Source: Sthenelais limicola (Eukaryota > Annelida > Polychaeta > Phyllodocida > Sigalionidae). Taken from it: a DNA stretch of 64,000 bases. This document shows, piece after piece, positions 36,840 through 47,693 of this stretch. The notes under the pieces are model-generated. The model did not search any database. It was not told the origin of the DNA and saw only the letters and a list, made by a program, of their open reading frames with translations. Position numbers and translations under genes: made by a program. The first letter of the stretch is position 1. Every line of letters starts with the position of its first letter. The DNA is taken from positions 5,981,685 to 6,045,684 of the forward strand of contig OW804097.1 in the NCBI GenBank assembly GCA_942159475.1, given 5' to 3'.

Positions 36840-39800
36840 TTAGGAATCTAGGTCAGATGAACAGTCCTCGCCATTGTCTACATGGTAGTCGGCGGTGTTG
36901 TTGCAGTCGATGCATTTGCAGAGAGATGTGCATGGCAGTCCATTAGACATGCAAGAACATCTTCTTCTTTCCAGGCATTGTCCTTTGCAACCACATTTAA
37001 CTAATTCCATAACAGCTTGTGGTGCTGCCAGCTCTAAACATTTGATTGGCAAGATGACATTATCGTCAACTGTCCATCCTTTTCCATCGACAATTGGCAC
37101 ATCCATCAAGGGTTTACAATAACTGTGCCAGATTTTGGCAACTGTCCGAGCCCGTTCTATATGGGGTATCAGTGCAGCAGTGGTTGGAGGAAGTTTCTCA
37201 GCCTCACAATTCTTTGTACGAAACATATGCCACCTCAATTCTTCAATACTTGTAATGTTCCTGGGGGGTTTCAGGTACACCATGCATACACATTTTTCTA
37301 GAATTGCAAGTTCATCTTCTAAAGGTACATGCCAAAAGTTGCTGAAGCATTGGACAATTTCGCTGCTGGCCTCAAGCTGTAAATAGAAAGATAACCACCT
37401 CTTCTTAGATGTGCCATAAAACTTTCCACCCCAGTCAGCACCAGAGAATGCATGTAGACCAAGTAGGCCTTTCGCTTTTTCCCTTCCTACAGCAAAGCAC
37501 CTCTCTTTGATATCAATGGTCCTTCTGTTGCTCTGCTTCCCTGTGACAAATTTTACACTATCTTGAAAGTCATATCTTGCACAAAGGTCCAGCAGCAGCA
37601 GGAAAACATCAGTATCGGGAGAATGAACCTCTATGATTTGCTGGGACTCTCGATTTGCTCGTTGTATTGCATCCAGTACATGCAGCCCGATAAGAGTGTC
37701 TGCCTCTTCATGGTTGTGTTGACTAATCGATTGATCAAAAATATTTGGGATATTCCCAATTGTAGATGTTTCATAAGAAACAACCAATTTCTTCTGACTG
37801 ATCGAGTCTAGCAAAGCTTTAGCAAGGTAAACTGTCAGTTGTGCCTTCGTCTCTATATGTGAGAGAAACATTTTCATTGGCACATTTCTGATGTTTGTTG
37901 AATCATTTATGATGAATTTTGTGGCTTTACAATAACTCGTTCTCTTTGCTCTGGCACTTGCCTTCAGGGAATTAGACTGGTAATGGTCAAAAAGGACCCT
38001 TCCTTCATCATAGTCTTTCATGATGCTGTGTATAGCTCTCACAAATACATCTGAAAAATCTTTGCATGTGCGCATGCTTGGGCCTTTTGTTATGCTCTGT
38101 ACCACTGCCATTGCATCAATGATGCATATCCTGGAACATTCAGTATCATTCCTGTTTTCCCCTTCCATTTCAGACTGTAAAGAAGGCAAATTTTCAATTT
38201 CTTTCATGAAGGAGCTTTTGTCATTTGGAATGAGAAGGGTTCCATCTGTTGAGAAAAGTGACCTCGGTATAACAGAGAATTCATATCTACCAATAGTCAG
38301 AGGCATCTCTTGAACCAAAGCAGGGCGAGATTGTTGTATGATCAGAAAACGTGCAAGCAGTTGGCGATCCTCCCGAAGCTTTATAACCTTGTTCTTCACT
38401 ACAGATGGTGTTTTCTTCATCATAGTACTGAAACTTTTTAATTTCATTTTCTTCATTGGTTCCCATACTGATACTTTGGCTGACTCCTTAACTAACCTAT
38501 TTGAAACAAACTCTACAAATTTTTCCTGTCCTTTTCTGTCCCTGTGAAGGATATCCAGCTTTGCATCTTCTGGAACAGAACGATTTGTAGCAATATTCAT
38601 CAGTTCACAGTTGTTGACAAAAGGATTTCCTTCACAGTGCTCTTGAATACTATTTTTTATCTTCTTGCTATTGCTGATAATCCTTTCTGATGCTCCTCCT
38701 GTGAGTTGGTAATGGTTCTTGGCAATTTGGCTGGAGTCATCTGCATGGGTGGCTTGGAAATCTTCCACTATTTTTCCAAGTTCAGGTGCTATGAGGAAAT
38801 ATCTGTTTAATGCTTCCTCATTTTGTGTGATTCCAGTGACTCCTCCAACAGTTTTTAAGTCTCTTATTTTTTGTTCCAATGCCTGATCAACAAACAAGTC
38901 ACTAAAAGGTATCCCTGATTTTCGCACTGAAAAGTCTCCATTCTTGAGGTCTCTCAATGTATCAGGTGCTGTTTCTTCTAGAGCCCGTAACTGCATGATT
39001 TGAACTGGAATCAGCCGAGCGTATTTGTACAAATCATGTGCAAAATAGTACTTGATTTGATCCTCCAATGCTGCAAGATAGAGATCTAAATTTCCTTCAC
39101 GGGTGGCTCTAACTAACCGTAGAAATGAGAGGACTTGCTGCATATAGTTGTGGAGATACTGTGCCATTTCTCCTTCCTTTGGTTTATTCATTTCAAAAAG
39201 AATGTCGTCTGTGAAAAATGAACACAATTCCGAGAAGACATCCAAGATATTTTCATTTGGAAGCTCATTTGCCTTTTGAATGGTACATGGCATGGTCTCA
39301 AAGAGCAAGCTGATACAGGCAAGGAGATAGGTCAAGTGATACTCCATCCCTCTTTTGTACCACTTCCCAGTGAGTATCTGACGAATTGTTGCTGGAGAAT
39401 ACAGTCCGGTTTCAACAGCAAGGGTCTCCAGACCACTATCCTCTATGTACTTTCCCAATGCATGGAGGGATGCAAAGCATGTATGCAGCTCTCCAACCCG
39501 TAACACCCAGTTGCTATTAGCTGTTGACTGCTGAAGCTTCATTGCTCTCTCATATAAATCCATATCAAGAGTGATGACAGTTTTTTTGTTGGGCCCAGCA
39601 ACATAGGCTGAAATACATTGTGCCTGCTTCAATGCAGTATACAGAGCTGAGTAATCAGTTGGGGGTTTTCGAAGTAAAGGTGCAACTATTCCAGTATTGG
39701 TTTTATTTTGGTTGCCTCTAGTTTCATCACTTGCCAGGAGCAGGGAATTTGTGGCTGCCCAAGTCGGGGGTCCTCTAGTCGTGCTGCCTGCTTCAGAGGA

Positions 39801-41528
39801 TTGTAGTGCCTTATGGCATGCAAGGAGCCATGACATATCTTTCCTCAGCGAATCCTTCACACACATTTCATCTGATGTTTTCCACTCATTACATGTAAGC
39901 ATGCCAAGATTTATCTTGGGACAGCTGAGATATTCTTGTTGGAGCTGAAGGGGTTCTGGACTAGCTGGTAGTCGTAACGGTTCATTGAGGGGTTCACCTG
40001 GCTCACCTGCTTCTTCCTGATTGATAACCAATAATGTTCCATGGAGTGTATTTTGACCATCTACTGTATTTTCAAGGAAGTCAATATTGTCTGCTGCAAA
40101 GTAGAGTGATTTGCCCTTCTTCACAAATGATGGTAAACAAAAGCCTCCAGTCTCATCCATTCGTTGCGCAACTGCATTAGCAATTCTCTTCTCTATGTCC
40201 AGGACTTCAGCATAAGGAGAACCTATGTGTAATTTAGAAAGTTGCATAACCAGTTGTTTGCTTCTGGACTGTTCATGAATTGACAAGGCCATACCAACAC
40301 TCAGTGGTGTTTGATAGCATGTTTTCATGCCTGCATCTGATTTAGGCTTATATTCAGCTTGTCTGTCGGTTACAAAATTATGAATAACAACCTGACTTGT
40401 ACTTTTGATTCGCATTTCCGTTGATCTGTCTCTTTTTCGGGTATCATCTATCTCCTTTGGTCCAACCAAGAGCCACTTCATGAATGTTCCAAGCTTTTCA
40501 GGAATGTCAAAATCTTCCCAAGAACCAGAAAACTTCCACTTTTTTAATTGCTTTAGTTCAGTTCTTAGTATTTTTGTTGCTTTCGCTAGCACCTTTAGTT
40601 CCTCTCGCTCAAGAGTTTGAAGTTCATTGGCATCAGCCACAGTTTTGGCTAAGGAAGGTTTACTTATTATACACTCACTTTCGTTCATTCGATGAGACTT
40701 AACAAATTCTATCCCATCCATATTTTCACTGATAAGGTTTTTGAGATACTTCTTCCCTCCTCGTGGTGGCTCAACCCCATTTTCAGACAATATATCTTGA
40801 TATGCTTTATAAGCATCATTCATGGTTATGGTATTGCCAGATGATATGGAGCACATTATGGTATTAATGATCTCAATGTCACTTATATAACACTGAAAGG
40901 AAGTGCCCTCAGAATCATCAATTTCAACTGATTTATTTCGCCTTTCATGATCACGAAGACACTGTTTATGGTAGAAGAAGTCAAATGCAACACAATCAAG
41001 AGCAGTGTTAATAGGAGCTAGAGCTACCTTTACTGAAGGATCTGTTGTTGTTTCTTTTATTTTTAAGAAAATCTTTCCACAACTTTCTGATAATACACGA
41101 TGGAGTTTGCCTTCTTGAGGATTTTGACACTGGAGAACACAGGTTTTGATCGATATAGCTGGTGCTGCACGGGATGCTCGTTCCTCATTTCCTGTCAGAT
41201 TTTTGTTTTTCTTTGCTGGGCGTCCTAATTTTGGTGGTTGTACAATGCCTTCATTGAGTGTGGTACCCTCATGAAATCTTTTTCTTGATCTTTCTAGCTT
41301 TAGGGTATGAACAACATCTTTGTAGCAGGCAGAATGGTAAATGCATTCTTGGTAATTCCCTGATAGTTTCTCGATTCTATCACAAAGAGAGGCAAATTTT
41401 GTTTCTCCATAATCTCTCCTTTGCGAAGCATTGTCAAAAAGTTTGTCAATCATTTCTGGTTGTGGATTTTTTATAAGCTTTCCTTGCATTCCAAGACAAA
41501 CGATACACAGAACTTGGTGTAAAGCCAT
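36840..41528 (-). CDS. Academ-like transposase with XPG-like nuclease and CXC domain
   Basis: A single uninterrupted frame of 1562 codons. The N-terminus has a C2HC-type zinc-binding pair (C8, C11, H65, C68) and a second C/H cluster near residues 128-190 (KTCVLQC, YHKQCLRDH). A long central region with no motif I recognise follows. Near residue 1273 is HEEADTLIGLHVLDAI, then HSPDTDVFLLLLDLC (D1305, D1307), the acidic pattern of an XPG/FEN-type nuclease; GLHAFSGADWGG lies further on. The C-terminus (about 1511-1541) is a tesmin/TSO1-like CXC motif with nine cysteines, spaced C-x-C-x3-C-x5-C-x-C-x6-C-x3-C-x-C-x2-C, probably binding the element's ends. The first ATG is used because the zinc finger starts right after it. 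Flanking inverted repeats show it is a transposon gene, intact and perhaps active. Assignment to Academ rests on memory of that family's XPG domain; another superfamily cannot be excluded. Confidence 0.75.
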   Translation of the reverse strand: MALHQVLCIVCLGMQGKLIKNPQPEMIDKLFDNASQRRDYGETKFASLCDRIEKLSGNYQECIYHSACYKDVVHTLKLERSRKRFHEGTTLNEGIVQPPKLGRPAKKNKNLTGNEERASRAAPAISIKTCVLQCQNPQEGKLHRVLSESCGKIFLKIKETTTDPSVKVALAPINTALDCVAFDFFYHKQCLRDHERRNKSVEIDDSEGTSFQCYISDIEIINTIMCSISSGNTITMNDAYKAYQDILSENGVEPPRGGKKYLKNLISENMDGIEFVKSHRMNESECIISKPSLAKTVADANELQTLEREELKVLAKATKILRTELKQLKKWKFSGSWEDFDIPEKLGTFMKWLLVGPKEIDDTRKRDRSTEMRIKSTSQVVIHNFVTDRQAEYKPKSDAGMKTCYQTPLSVGMALSIHEQSRSKQLVMQLSKLHIGSPYAEVLDIEKRIANAVAQRMDETGGFCLPSFVKKGKSLYFAADNIDFLENTVDGQNTLHGTLLVINQEEAGEPGEPLNEPLRLPASPEPLQLQQEYLSCPKINLGMLTCNEWKTSDEMCVKDSLRKDMSWLLACHKALQSSEAGSTTRGPPTWAATNSLLLASDETRGNQNKTNTGIVAPLLRKPPTDYSALYTALKQAQCISAYVAGPNKKTVITLDMDLYERAMKLQQSTANSNWVLRVGELHTCFASLHALGKYIEDSGLETLAVETGLYSPATIRQILTGKWYKRGMEYHLTYLLACISLLFETMPCTIQKANELPNENILDVFSELCSFFTDDILFEMNKPKEGEMAQYLHNYMQQVLSFLRLVRATREGNLDLYLAALEDQIKYYFAHDLYKYARLIPVQIMQLRALEETAPDTLRDLKNGDFSVRKSGIPFSDLFVDQALEQKIRDLKTVGGVTGITQNEEALNRYFLIAPELGKIVEDFQATHADDSSQIAKNHYQLTGGASERIISNSKKIKNSIQEHCEGNPFVNNCELMNIATNRSVPEDAKLDILHRDRKGQEKFVEFVSNRLVKESAKVSVWEPMKKMKLKSFSTMMKKTPSVVKNKVIKLREDRQLLARFLIIQQSRPALVQEMPLTIGRYEFSVIPRSLFSTDGTLLIPNDKSSFMKEIENLPSLQSEMEGENRNDTECSRICIIDAMAVVQSITKGPSMRTCKDFSDVFVRAIHSIMKDYDEGRVLFDHYQSNSLKASARAKRTSYCKATKFIINDSTNIRNVPMKMFLSHIETKAQLTVYLAKALLDSISQKKLVVSYETSTIGNIPNIFDQSISQHNHEEADTLIGLHVLDAIQRANRESQQIIEVHSPDTDVFLLLLDLCARYDFQDSVKFVTGKQSNRRTIDIKERCFAVGREKAKGLLGLHAFSGADWGGKFYGTSKKRWLSFYLQLEASSEIVQCFSNFWHVPLEDELAILEKCVCMVYLKPPRNITSIEELRWHMFRTKNCEAEKLPPTTAALIPHIERARTVAKIWHSYCKPLMDVPIVDGKGWTVDDNVILPIKCLELAAPQAVMELVKCGCKGQCLERRRCSCMSNGLPCTSLCKCIDCNNTADYHVDNGEDCSSDLDS

Positions 41529-42653
41529 CCTAGAAAAAGTATTAACAAGTATGTTTCAGATATTGGCCACATTTTGACTGCCATAATCATTATTATTTAT
41601 TGCCATGGATAAATAAAACAGGAAGTAAAAATCAGTTCAACATGTAATAAAGACTTTTAATCCAAACATATACATAAGTCATGTTTAAAATTATGTTGAT
41701 ATTTGGCTTTCCATAGTTCGTGTCTAAATTAATTGGTACATGTCTTGACATACATAACAAGTGACTCACTAGTAACTCACATACCCTAACCAATTAGCAA
41801 GAATCAATAACTGCATTATATGTCATAACCACTACACAAAGGTCAATACATCAGACACAAAAATCGCAAGTTTTTACCTGAGGTTCTAGGGATTTTCATG
41901 GAAAACGTTCGGTGTTATGGTCTGCTTCCTTCAGCTCAGTCTCCGGAAATTGGCGGGAAAAACTTGTTGTATGGCAAGCCATTTGTTCACATAATTTGTT
42001 CACATCATTGCAACATTCCTTTGTTAGTGCAGCATAAGATTATATTCCCATAGATAGTTCCTTGAAATATTACTATGTAATTCAATAAAAACGCATGAAT
42101 GAATGGGGTTGCACCACATTTATTGAAAAATAACTTAACAAGTAACAGTTTTTATTTCTAAATATTGGGTGTGACCTTGACCTTTAGTAAATATTGTCTG
42201 GCAAGATGAGTATGGAATCGATGAATGCATTAATGTCTTTAGGCCAAAAAAAAATAGGTGTGTCTCCGATTTCACTGGCTGGAAAAAACTAGGTAGGGGG
42301 GTGGTAAGTTTTTTTTTTTTTTTTTTTTTATTTTTTTTGAAAACTACCTCCCAGGAACTGAAAAAAATGTCTATTTCATAACAATAGTTGTTTTAAACAT
42401 GGAAAATGTGCTTTTTGACAGTTTTAGGTTAGGATAACCCGTTTTCCTGCTATTATAAGTTTTTTTTGTCAAAAAATCCAAAAATGATGAAAAAAAATCA
42501 GGTAAAATCGTGTTTAGGTAGGGTAAAGTTTTTCTAGGTAGGGGGGGGAGGGTAAATCGGAAACACACCTATTTTTTGGGGGTGCCTTAGTCATATACAT
42601 TCAGTAAATCTGACTGTTTGAAGAATTTCATACTCTAGCATGCTTCCATCATT
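41529..42653 (-). other. Leader region of the transposase gene
   Basis: The 1.1 kb between the transposase start and the inner edge of the right inverted repeat should hold the promoter and 5' UTR, possibly with an intron, but I could not place a TATA box or splice sites with confidence. A nested MITE occupies 42241-42587. Confidence 0.4.
42241..42587. mobile_element. MITE nested in the transposon
   Basis: Inverted ends AGGCC...AAAATAGGTGTGT and, on the other strand, AGGCACC...AAAATAGGTGTGT, each followed by CTCCGATTT or TTCCGATTT. The interior has AGGTAGGGGGG near both ends and a poly-T tract (42308-42338). About 345 bp with no ORF; it inserted after the host transposon arose. Confidence 0.65.
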
Positions 42654-43182
42654 TATAAGCATTGGTGTGGAATTGAGATTTAAAACAAAAAAAATCATGA
42701 AAACTCGAGTTTTTGACGAAATCACTATATAGTTATACCAAATGAAAGCTCTTTTTACGCTCTACAAAATATTTAATGTTGACTTAGTTGTCAGATACAG
42801 CGTTTCTGAGTTACGAGTGGTTGTTTGGGGGGTTATGCGGATTAAATCAGAATTTGAGTAAAATGGAAAATATTTGAAAAATCATAAAAAATCACCTAAT
42901 TACTCGATTGTATCATATGATACAGATTTGGAAAGGTCTTTTTATGTACTTTAAACAATCTAATATACTTAAAGTTGTATTCTAAATAATAAACATGTCA
43001 GGGTACAAAATGTGAAAAAATGGGTACAAAACGCCCCCTGGTGGCACCTAAAAGGCTGAGAAAAAAATGGCACCCATGATTTCCTAAACCCTTGGACCCT
43101 CACGGATTTTTATCTGCAATAAAATCAATTTCAGCATGAAATTCCCACGGGACTTAAATTTCCTACATTGCAAACCCTACTA
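42654..43182 (-). repeat. Right terminal inverted repeat of the transposon
   Basis: Mirror of 36196-36713 with about 11 extra bases (GGAAATTTAAG region) near the tip. It lies on the 5' side of the transposase gene and so may include promoter sequence. Confidence 0.9.
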
Positions 43183-43454
43183 TTATCTTTATCTTTGACC
43201 AGAGTGGAGACCCATTCTAACAACAGAATTAGAAACTACACAGCCCTCCCTACATGTACCCATTACATCTACATCCTCTCTGGTTGAAACTACCACAGCC
43301 ACAACAACAATAGGAACAACATGTCTAGCAACTACCCTGCATGTCATGACATCACCTTCTTCACTGGAGAGTTCCTCATTGGTTGAAAAGAGGACAAATG
43401 GACCAACTACAGTTGGTTCTAAGAATAGAGCCAGAGGCGATGACTTCACAAACT

Positions 43455-43563
43455 GTAATCTACGCCTGAGGGCTAGGAACACCTCCCATCTGTTTGGAGA
43501 AACTTCCCTCATAAGTAGTCAACATGACTTAATAAATGTTTTTCTATTCTATTCTATTCTATT
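43455..43563 (+). mobile_element. LINE or SINE 3' tail fused to stalk exon
   Basis: GACTTAATAAATGTTT followed by four TTCTA units (43542-43563) is a typical short-microsatellite retroelement tail. It lies directly after the stalk exon of the 35-44 kb pseudogene and may have replaced that exon's normal donor site, since none is evident where the paralogue has one. Confidence 0.5.
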
Positions 43564-43832
43564 GTACAGATAGGAGTCGATGTTACCATAGGAAAATGGA
43601 CCATCAATTGAATAATATGCAATACTTATGTCAACAGATGGGTCTTTGAATTGAAGAGTTGATCAATATTATTGGTAATATTATGTCACATATGCATACA
43701 AATCGTTTTGAAAAGTCTTTTCAAAGGATATTGAATTTGCCCCCAACTGTAGGACTAACCATACATAGTCACTATAACTAACCATACATAGTCTCTATAT
43801 ATAATCATTCAGGGGCGGATCCAGGATTTATT

Positions 43833-43995
43833 TATTTATTTTTGTATTTTTTTGTATTTTTTTGTATTTTTTGTATTTTTTTTTTTTTTTTTTGGGGGGG
43901 GGGGGGCTTTTTCATGAGATTGATTAAGAAAAGTAACAAAATATACCTTTGAATCGTCTTTTTATGTGTGTGTGTGTGGGGGGGGGGGGTGCAAC
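43833..43995. repeat. Poly-T, poly-G and (GT)n simple repeats
   Basis: Repeated TATTTTTTTG units run into a T tract and a G tract (43869-43908); a second tract of GT repeats followed by G occurs at 43967-43989. Short frames rich in Lys or Pro here are artefacts. Confidence 0.85.
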
Positions 43996-44811
43996 CGCCT
44001 ATGATCATTGCTAGAGCTTTTTTGTTCATTTTAATAAGCAATTAAATGTATAACATTTTGATCATCTTTTTCAGTATGGATACGTGACCTAGCAGGTACA
44101 GACTACCCAAGAAAACACTCAGTTGTTGCAGCCGCAATTTTATCCACAGTTGATTCCTTTTTACTTTTGGTTCTTATTTATCTTGGGTATCTTTGCATGA
44201 AACCTTTTGCATTAAAGTGCATTTCACAAAAAAGGTTGAATTTGTTCCTAAAACGCAAGCGCTTACTAACAGTGACTTTGTTCCTTGCGATTATAACAGT
44301 GTTGGTTATCATCCCAACCGACCGTAAAACAATAGCAATAGTTTTATCTATTCTTGATGTACTGTTGCTTCTAGTGCTTATTCTGATAATAAGATTTCGC
44401 ATGAAATGATAAATCACAAAAAATCAAGAGTCTCAGTCTCAAGAAATACAAACAGAGATGAAGTATATCGAGTGGGCATATTTAAACAAGAAAATTCTTA
44501 AGATATGGAAACAAGGCAATTCGAAAGATACAAAATCATTGCATGAAATAATATGAAAAAAGAAATTGAAACTTCTTAATCATCTATAGCTAGTAGTAGG
44601 GGAATTTATAGAATACTAAATTGTCCATCACTCAATAACGGGACAGAGGGACATGTGTTGGATAGAGCTCATCTTTGCTCAAGAGTTACTTTAAGAGTGG
44701 ATAATAGAAAAATCGGATTAATCTTGAAGCCTAACGAGCGGGAATAACTGGCTGGTACCCCATCCAAAAACCAAACTGTTAAGAAATCATACTTGTATAA
44801 CATACCAGTTA

Positions 44812-45925
44812 GATTAGATTAGATTAGAAAACTTTTTATTGGGCATCCGAGGATGCTGTTGAAGGAAGGGGAGATCTCTCCAGCATATGGGAGGTTTTCC
44901 GCCCCTTCAGGTATTACAGTTTTCTTTGTAGAGTAACAATATCGGCTCCTATCATTGACCGGAGCTGATTCTCTACAATTGATACAGTTATAAAAGTATT
45001 CTTGTATTACAATATGGCGTGTGATGAATTTAACAGTCAAAGTTCATTTTCTTCAGTTAGTCTCTCTCTGGTGACTTGATGATGTGAGTTCTTGTCGTTC
45101 ATGGGAGTGGTTAAGTTGGGTTAAAGTTTTTGGGTCAGTCATATCAGAATAAGCGGTTGTAATTGTTCAGTAGTATCTAGACAGTTTTCAATAGCGTAAA
45201 ATAAAGTTTAAATTTTAAAACTGAAAATTTTAGAGTGTTTCCACATTTATACATTTATATATACTCGGATTGGTACCTTTGCGGGTCGATAGTCATAGTC
45301 ATTACATTATATAAAGAAGTCATCATTCCAAATGTAGGTTGCACGGGCTAACACCTTAAACGATTTGCTATCAGCTTGTAGGTGGGCCACCGTTGGCAGT
45401 TTGTTCCAGGAGTAAGGGATACGGTTCATTATAGATCGTCGAATTTGTTCTGTTTTAGGGATGGTATGTTTTAACAGTTTTCTACCTAGTTGGAAGTTTC
45501 TTGTATTTATGTCCCTTAGATCCATATTTCCTGGATCTTGTGCCATACGGTGGCTCGCCTGTAACAAATGGAGCCTGCGTCTGTAAGACAGTGGTAGTAA
45601 CCTTAATTTAACATGGAGGTCTTTCACACTGGCTCTGGAGGGCAATTTGTAAATTATTTTCAGTACTCGGTTTTGGAGGATCTGGAGCCTATGTAAGTTT
45701 GTTGCAGTATGAGAATCTAATAAAATGTCTGCCTGGTCTATGATGGGCAACACCATAACCTTGTAGATCATTACCAGCGTATTTTGTGGTATTCTATCCT
45801 TGAGCTTAGCGAATTGCCAACACTTGTAGTTTAGCAGTTGTGTTAATTTCGATATGGTTTGGCCAAATTTTAATACCAGTACTCTGGAATAACTTATCAA
45901 ACCAAATTCAATTGCCAAAAACTAG
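44812..45925 (-). mobile_element. 5'-truncated LINE, RT C-terminal part
   Basis: On minus, an open frame (45918-45307) encodes the region after the RT catalytic core: TISKLTQLLNYKCWQFAKLK, MVLPIIDQADILLDS, LPLSYRRRLHLLQASHRMAQ and MDLRDINTRN, ending YIWNDDFFI. The 3' UTR extends to AATAAAAAG and a (TAATC)n tail at 44812-44828. There is no YADD core, and the 5' end abuts MITE copy 3 at 45944. It belongs to a CR1/L2-like clade distinct from the NADAR LINE. Confidence 0.8.
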
Positions 45926-45943
45926 AAAATAATTAAGGAGATA

Positions 45944-46343
45944 TGTGATGTGTTCCAGGAAAATGAGTCATAAGTCGCAAAATTGATATTTTTCAAAGTG
46001 TTTTTGTCAAAAGATCCCGTTATTGGAATGTTCTAATTTTTGGGGGGTTGATCACTGATAGCTGTATCAATCTATGTATCAAATTTCAGAACAATCTATG
46101 TAATATATCCTTTCATTTTAAAGGTCCTCATATGGATTAAATTTAGTTACTTTACTGTTTATTGACCCCCAGAAATATTGGAAACTTTTTTTTTCAAAAA
46201 CGAAACTATCAAACTTAAATTCTAGAAATACTTATTATTTTATCAGACTGTTTACTATCATTGGAATCGGCTTGATCTCATCTTTTCAAATATAATAATA
46301 TCTCAAAATCTATTTTTTGCGACTTATGACTAATTTTCCTGAA
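45944..46343. mobile_element. TGAGTCA-MITE, copy 3
   Basis: Full-length, 400 bp. Left end TGTGATGTGTTCCAGG with AAAATGAGTCATAAGTCGC; right end GCGACTTATGACTAATTTTC with CTGAAACACATCACA. The right-hand AP-1-type site has lost one base (TGACTAA). Confidence 0.9.
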
Positions 46344-47690
46344 ACACATCACATATATCAAACCGTCATACCACTTGGAATATGACCCTTTCTTCTCTGA
46401 TACTGATTGTTTGCAATTGGTTCACTGAAGTGCGATTAGATAAGGTTTGTAATGCAAGCCAATTATAAATCAATACAGTGATGTATGTAGATAATGAATG
46501 AAAATAATGTACTAATAATGAATGGCATTGTTAAGCCAAATTACGCGACGAGTAAGGAGATCAGCACAATACATGTTACGTTTTACTTTCTTTATCTTAC
46601 GAATTGACATAACAACTGTTAAATTTATAGGAAAAGACAATGATTTAAGGACAGACTCAAAATAAACAAGAGAGTGTCAGGAAAACCTGACCACCTGACT
46701 TTAAGCTCACTTAAAAGATATTGTAACTATTTTCAGAATCTATCAAATTGTTTTCAATATCTCATTAAGGTCGAACTGGAAGATTTACTCTGTAGAAGTT
46801 TCTGACCCATTCCTGTACTTCACAGAATGGAATAAACTTTGAATATTATATTATGGTAGATACGATTATGTATACAAATAAGCCAGCTACTATCTTATGG
46901 GTAGTTCATAAATAAAATTAAGTGCTTGAAAGCAGTAGTCCAAGACTTTAGCACATTGGATGTTACAATATTGATAAGCTTTCAATGTTGATTTTTCAAT
47001 TATTATTTCACTTTCTCTAACAAGAATTATTGATGAACTTGATAGTTGGTTTTGAGTTCTCATAAGGATGGTACAAGGTGGGACAAAAGTAAGACATGCC
47101 TCAGTAATCATGAATAATGAAATAAATAAACTATACTCTGAACAAATTGATTTTTTTTATTTGTTTATTGATCAACAAACAATAATCAATAGGGTCATAC
47201 ATTGTGACAACATAATCTAAAACATGTGTACCTCATAGCAATTCTGCACTTACGATGGTGTGTAATGGTTTAACTACTACTTACTTGGTGCTGTAAACTA
47301 TATGAATATTTATATACATTCGCGCCAAATATCAGTTAATCACGATGATATGATATTAAATCTCACACACACAGCACCATGGGTTATTGAGACAATAAAG
47401 ATGAAATATGGGTATTCAACCATATACCAGGAAAACAAGTAGATTAAGTTAAACAGGTTTCACGTGAAGAATGAAGACGCATGTACTAGTGTCATGATTG
47501 ACAGGAACTGTACGATATAAATACATGTACATGGAACCTAATGTGATGGAATGAAAAAAAAAAATAATAAAAAAATGTGATGGAATGTAGTTAAAATGAT
47601 AATTTCCAGTGCAAGTAATGGAAACAGCTCTTGTCTTAAAGTTTCAGTCACATTTCAGGAGAGTGTCACTAAAGTCCTGAAGAAATGAAC
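46344..47690. other. No gene seen
   Basis: AT-rich spacer downstream of the GIY-YIG-like gene. It has a TGATGGAATG repeat separated by an A-rich run (47546-47588) and a TTGTTTATTGATCAACAAAC hairpin (47160-47185). No coding sequence supported. Confidence 0.5.
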
Positions 47691-47693
47691 AGT

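Larger units (their letters stand above)
36196..43182 (-). mobile_element. Academ-like DNA transposon with long inverted repeats
   Basis: Terminal inverted repeats of about 520 bp (36196-36713 and 42654-43182) are nearly identical along their length; one indel of about 11 bp lies close to the outer end. The tips are TAGTGGGGTTCGAAATGTA and TAGTAGGGTTTGCAATGTA. TTA flanks both ends (36193-36195 and 43183-43185), a 3-bp target duplication. The element encodes one large intronless ORF on minus and carries a nested MITE near its 5' side. Academ elements are known for 3-4-bp duplications and an XPG-type nuclease, which fits. It sits in an intron, 20 bp from the downstream 3' splice site. Confidence 0.85.
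35383..44409 (+). pseudogene. Sushi/stalk/membrane gene, frameshifted paralogue
   Basis: Four exons match the intact gene at 54.2-57.5 kb. Exon 1 (35383-35446, 64 nt, GTAAGT donor) encodes a signal peptide (MWMVLNSSLTTIGVLF). Exon 2 (35754-35995) is a Sushi/CCP module: CDNPLSAVMGLNKE, then in a second frame YYPNDKVTIECKP, VLKCTAFNGWE and LSCHG. It is 242 nt against 240 in the paralogue, and the extra two bases put a TAA after NKETW. Exon 3 (from 43203) is a Ser/Thr-rich stalk (VETTTATTTIGTTCLATTL). Exon 4 (44075-44409) has three hydrophobic helices (LSTVDSFLLLVLIYLGYL; VTLFLAIITVLVII; LSILDVLLLLVLILII), unlike the single helix of the paralogue. Intron 2 contains the 7-kb transposon. Likely a dead membrane receptor gene; a single error in exon 2 would reverse that verdict. 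Confidence 0.65.

Noticed and set aside
36840..41528. 1562-codon ORF as a host gene
   Set aside because: It is intronless and enclosed by 520-bp inverted repeats with a 3-bp target duplication, so it belongs to a transposon.
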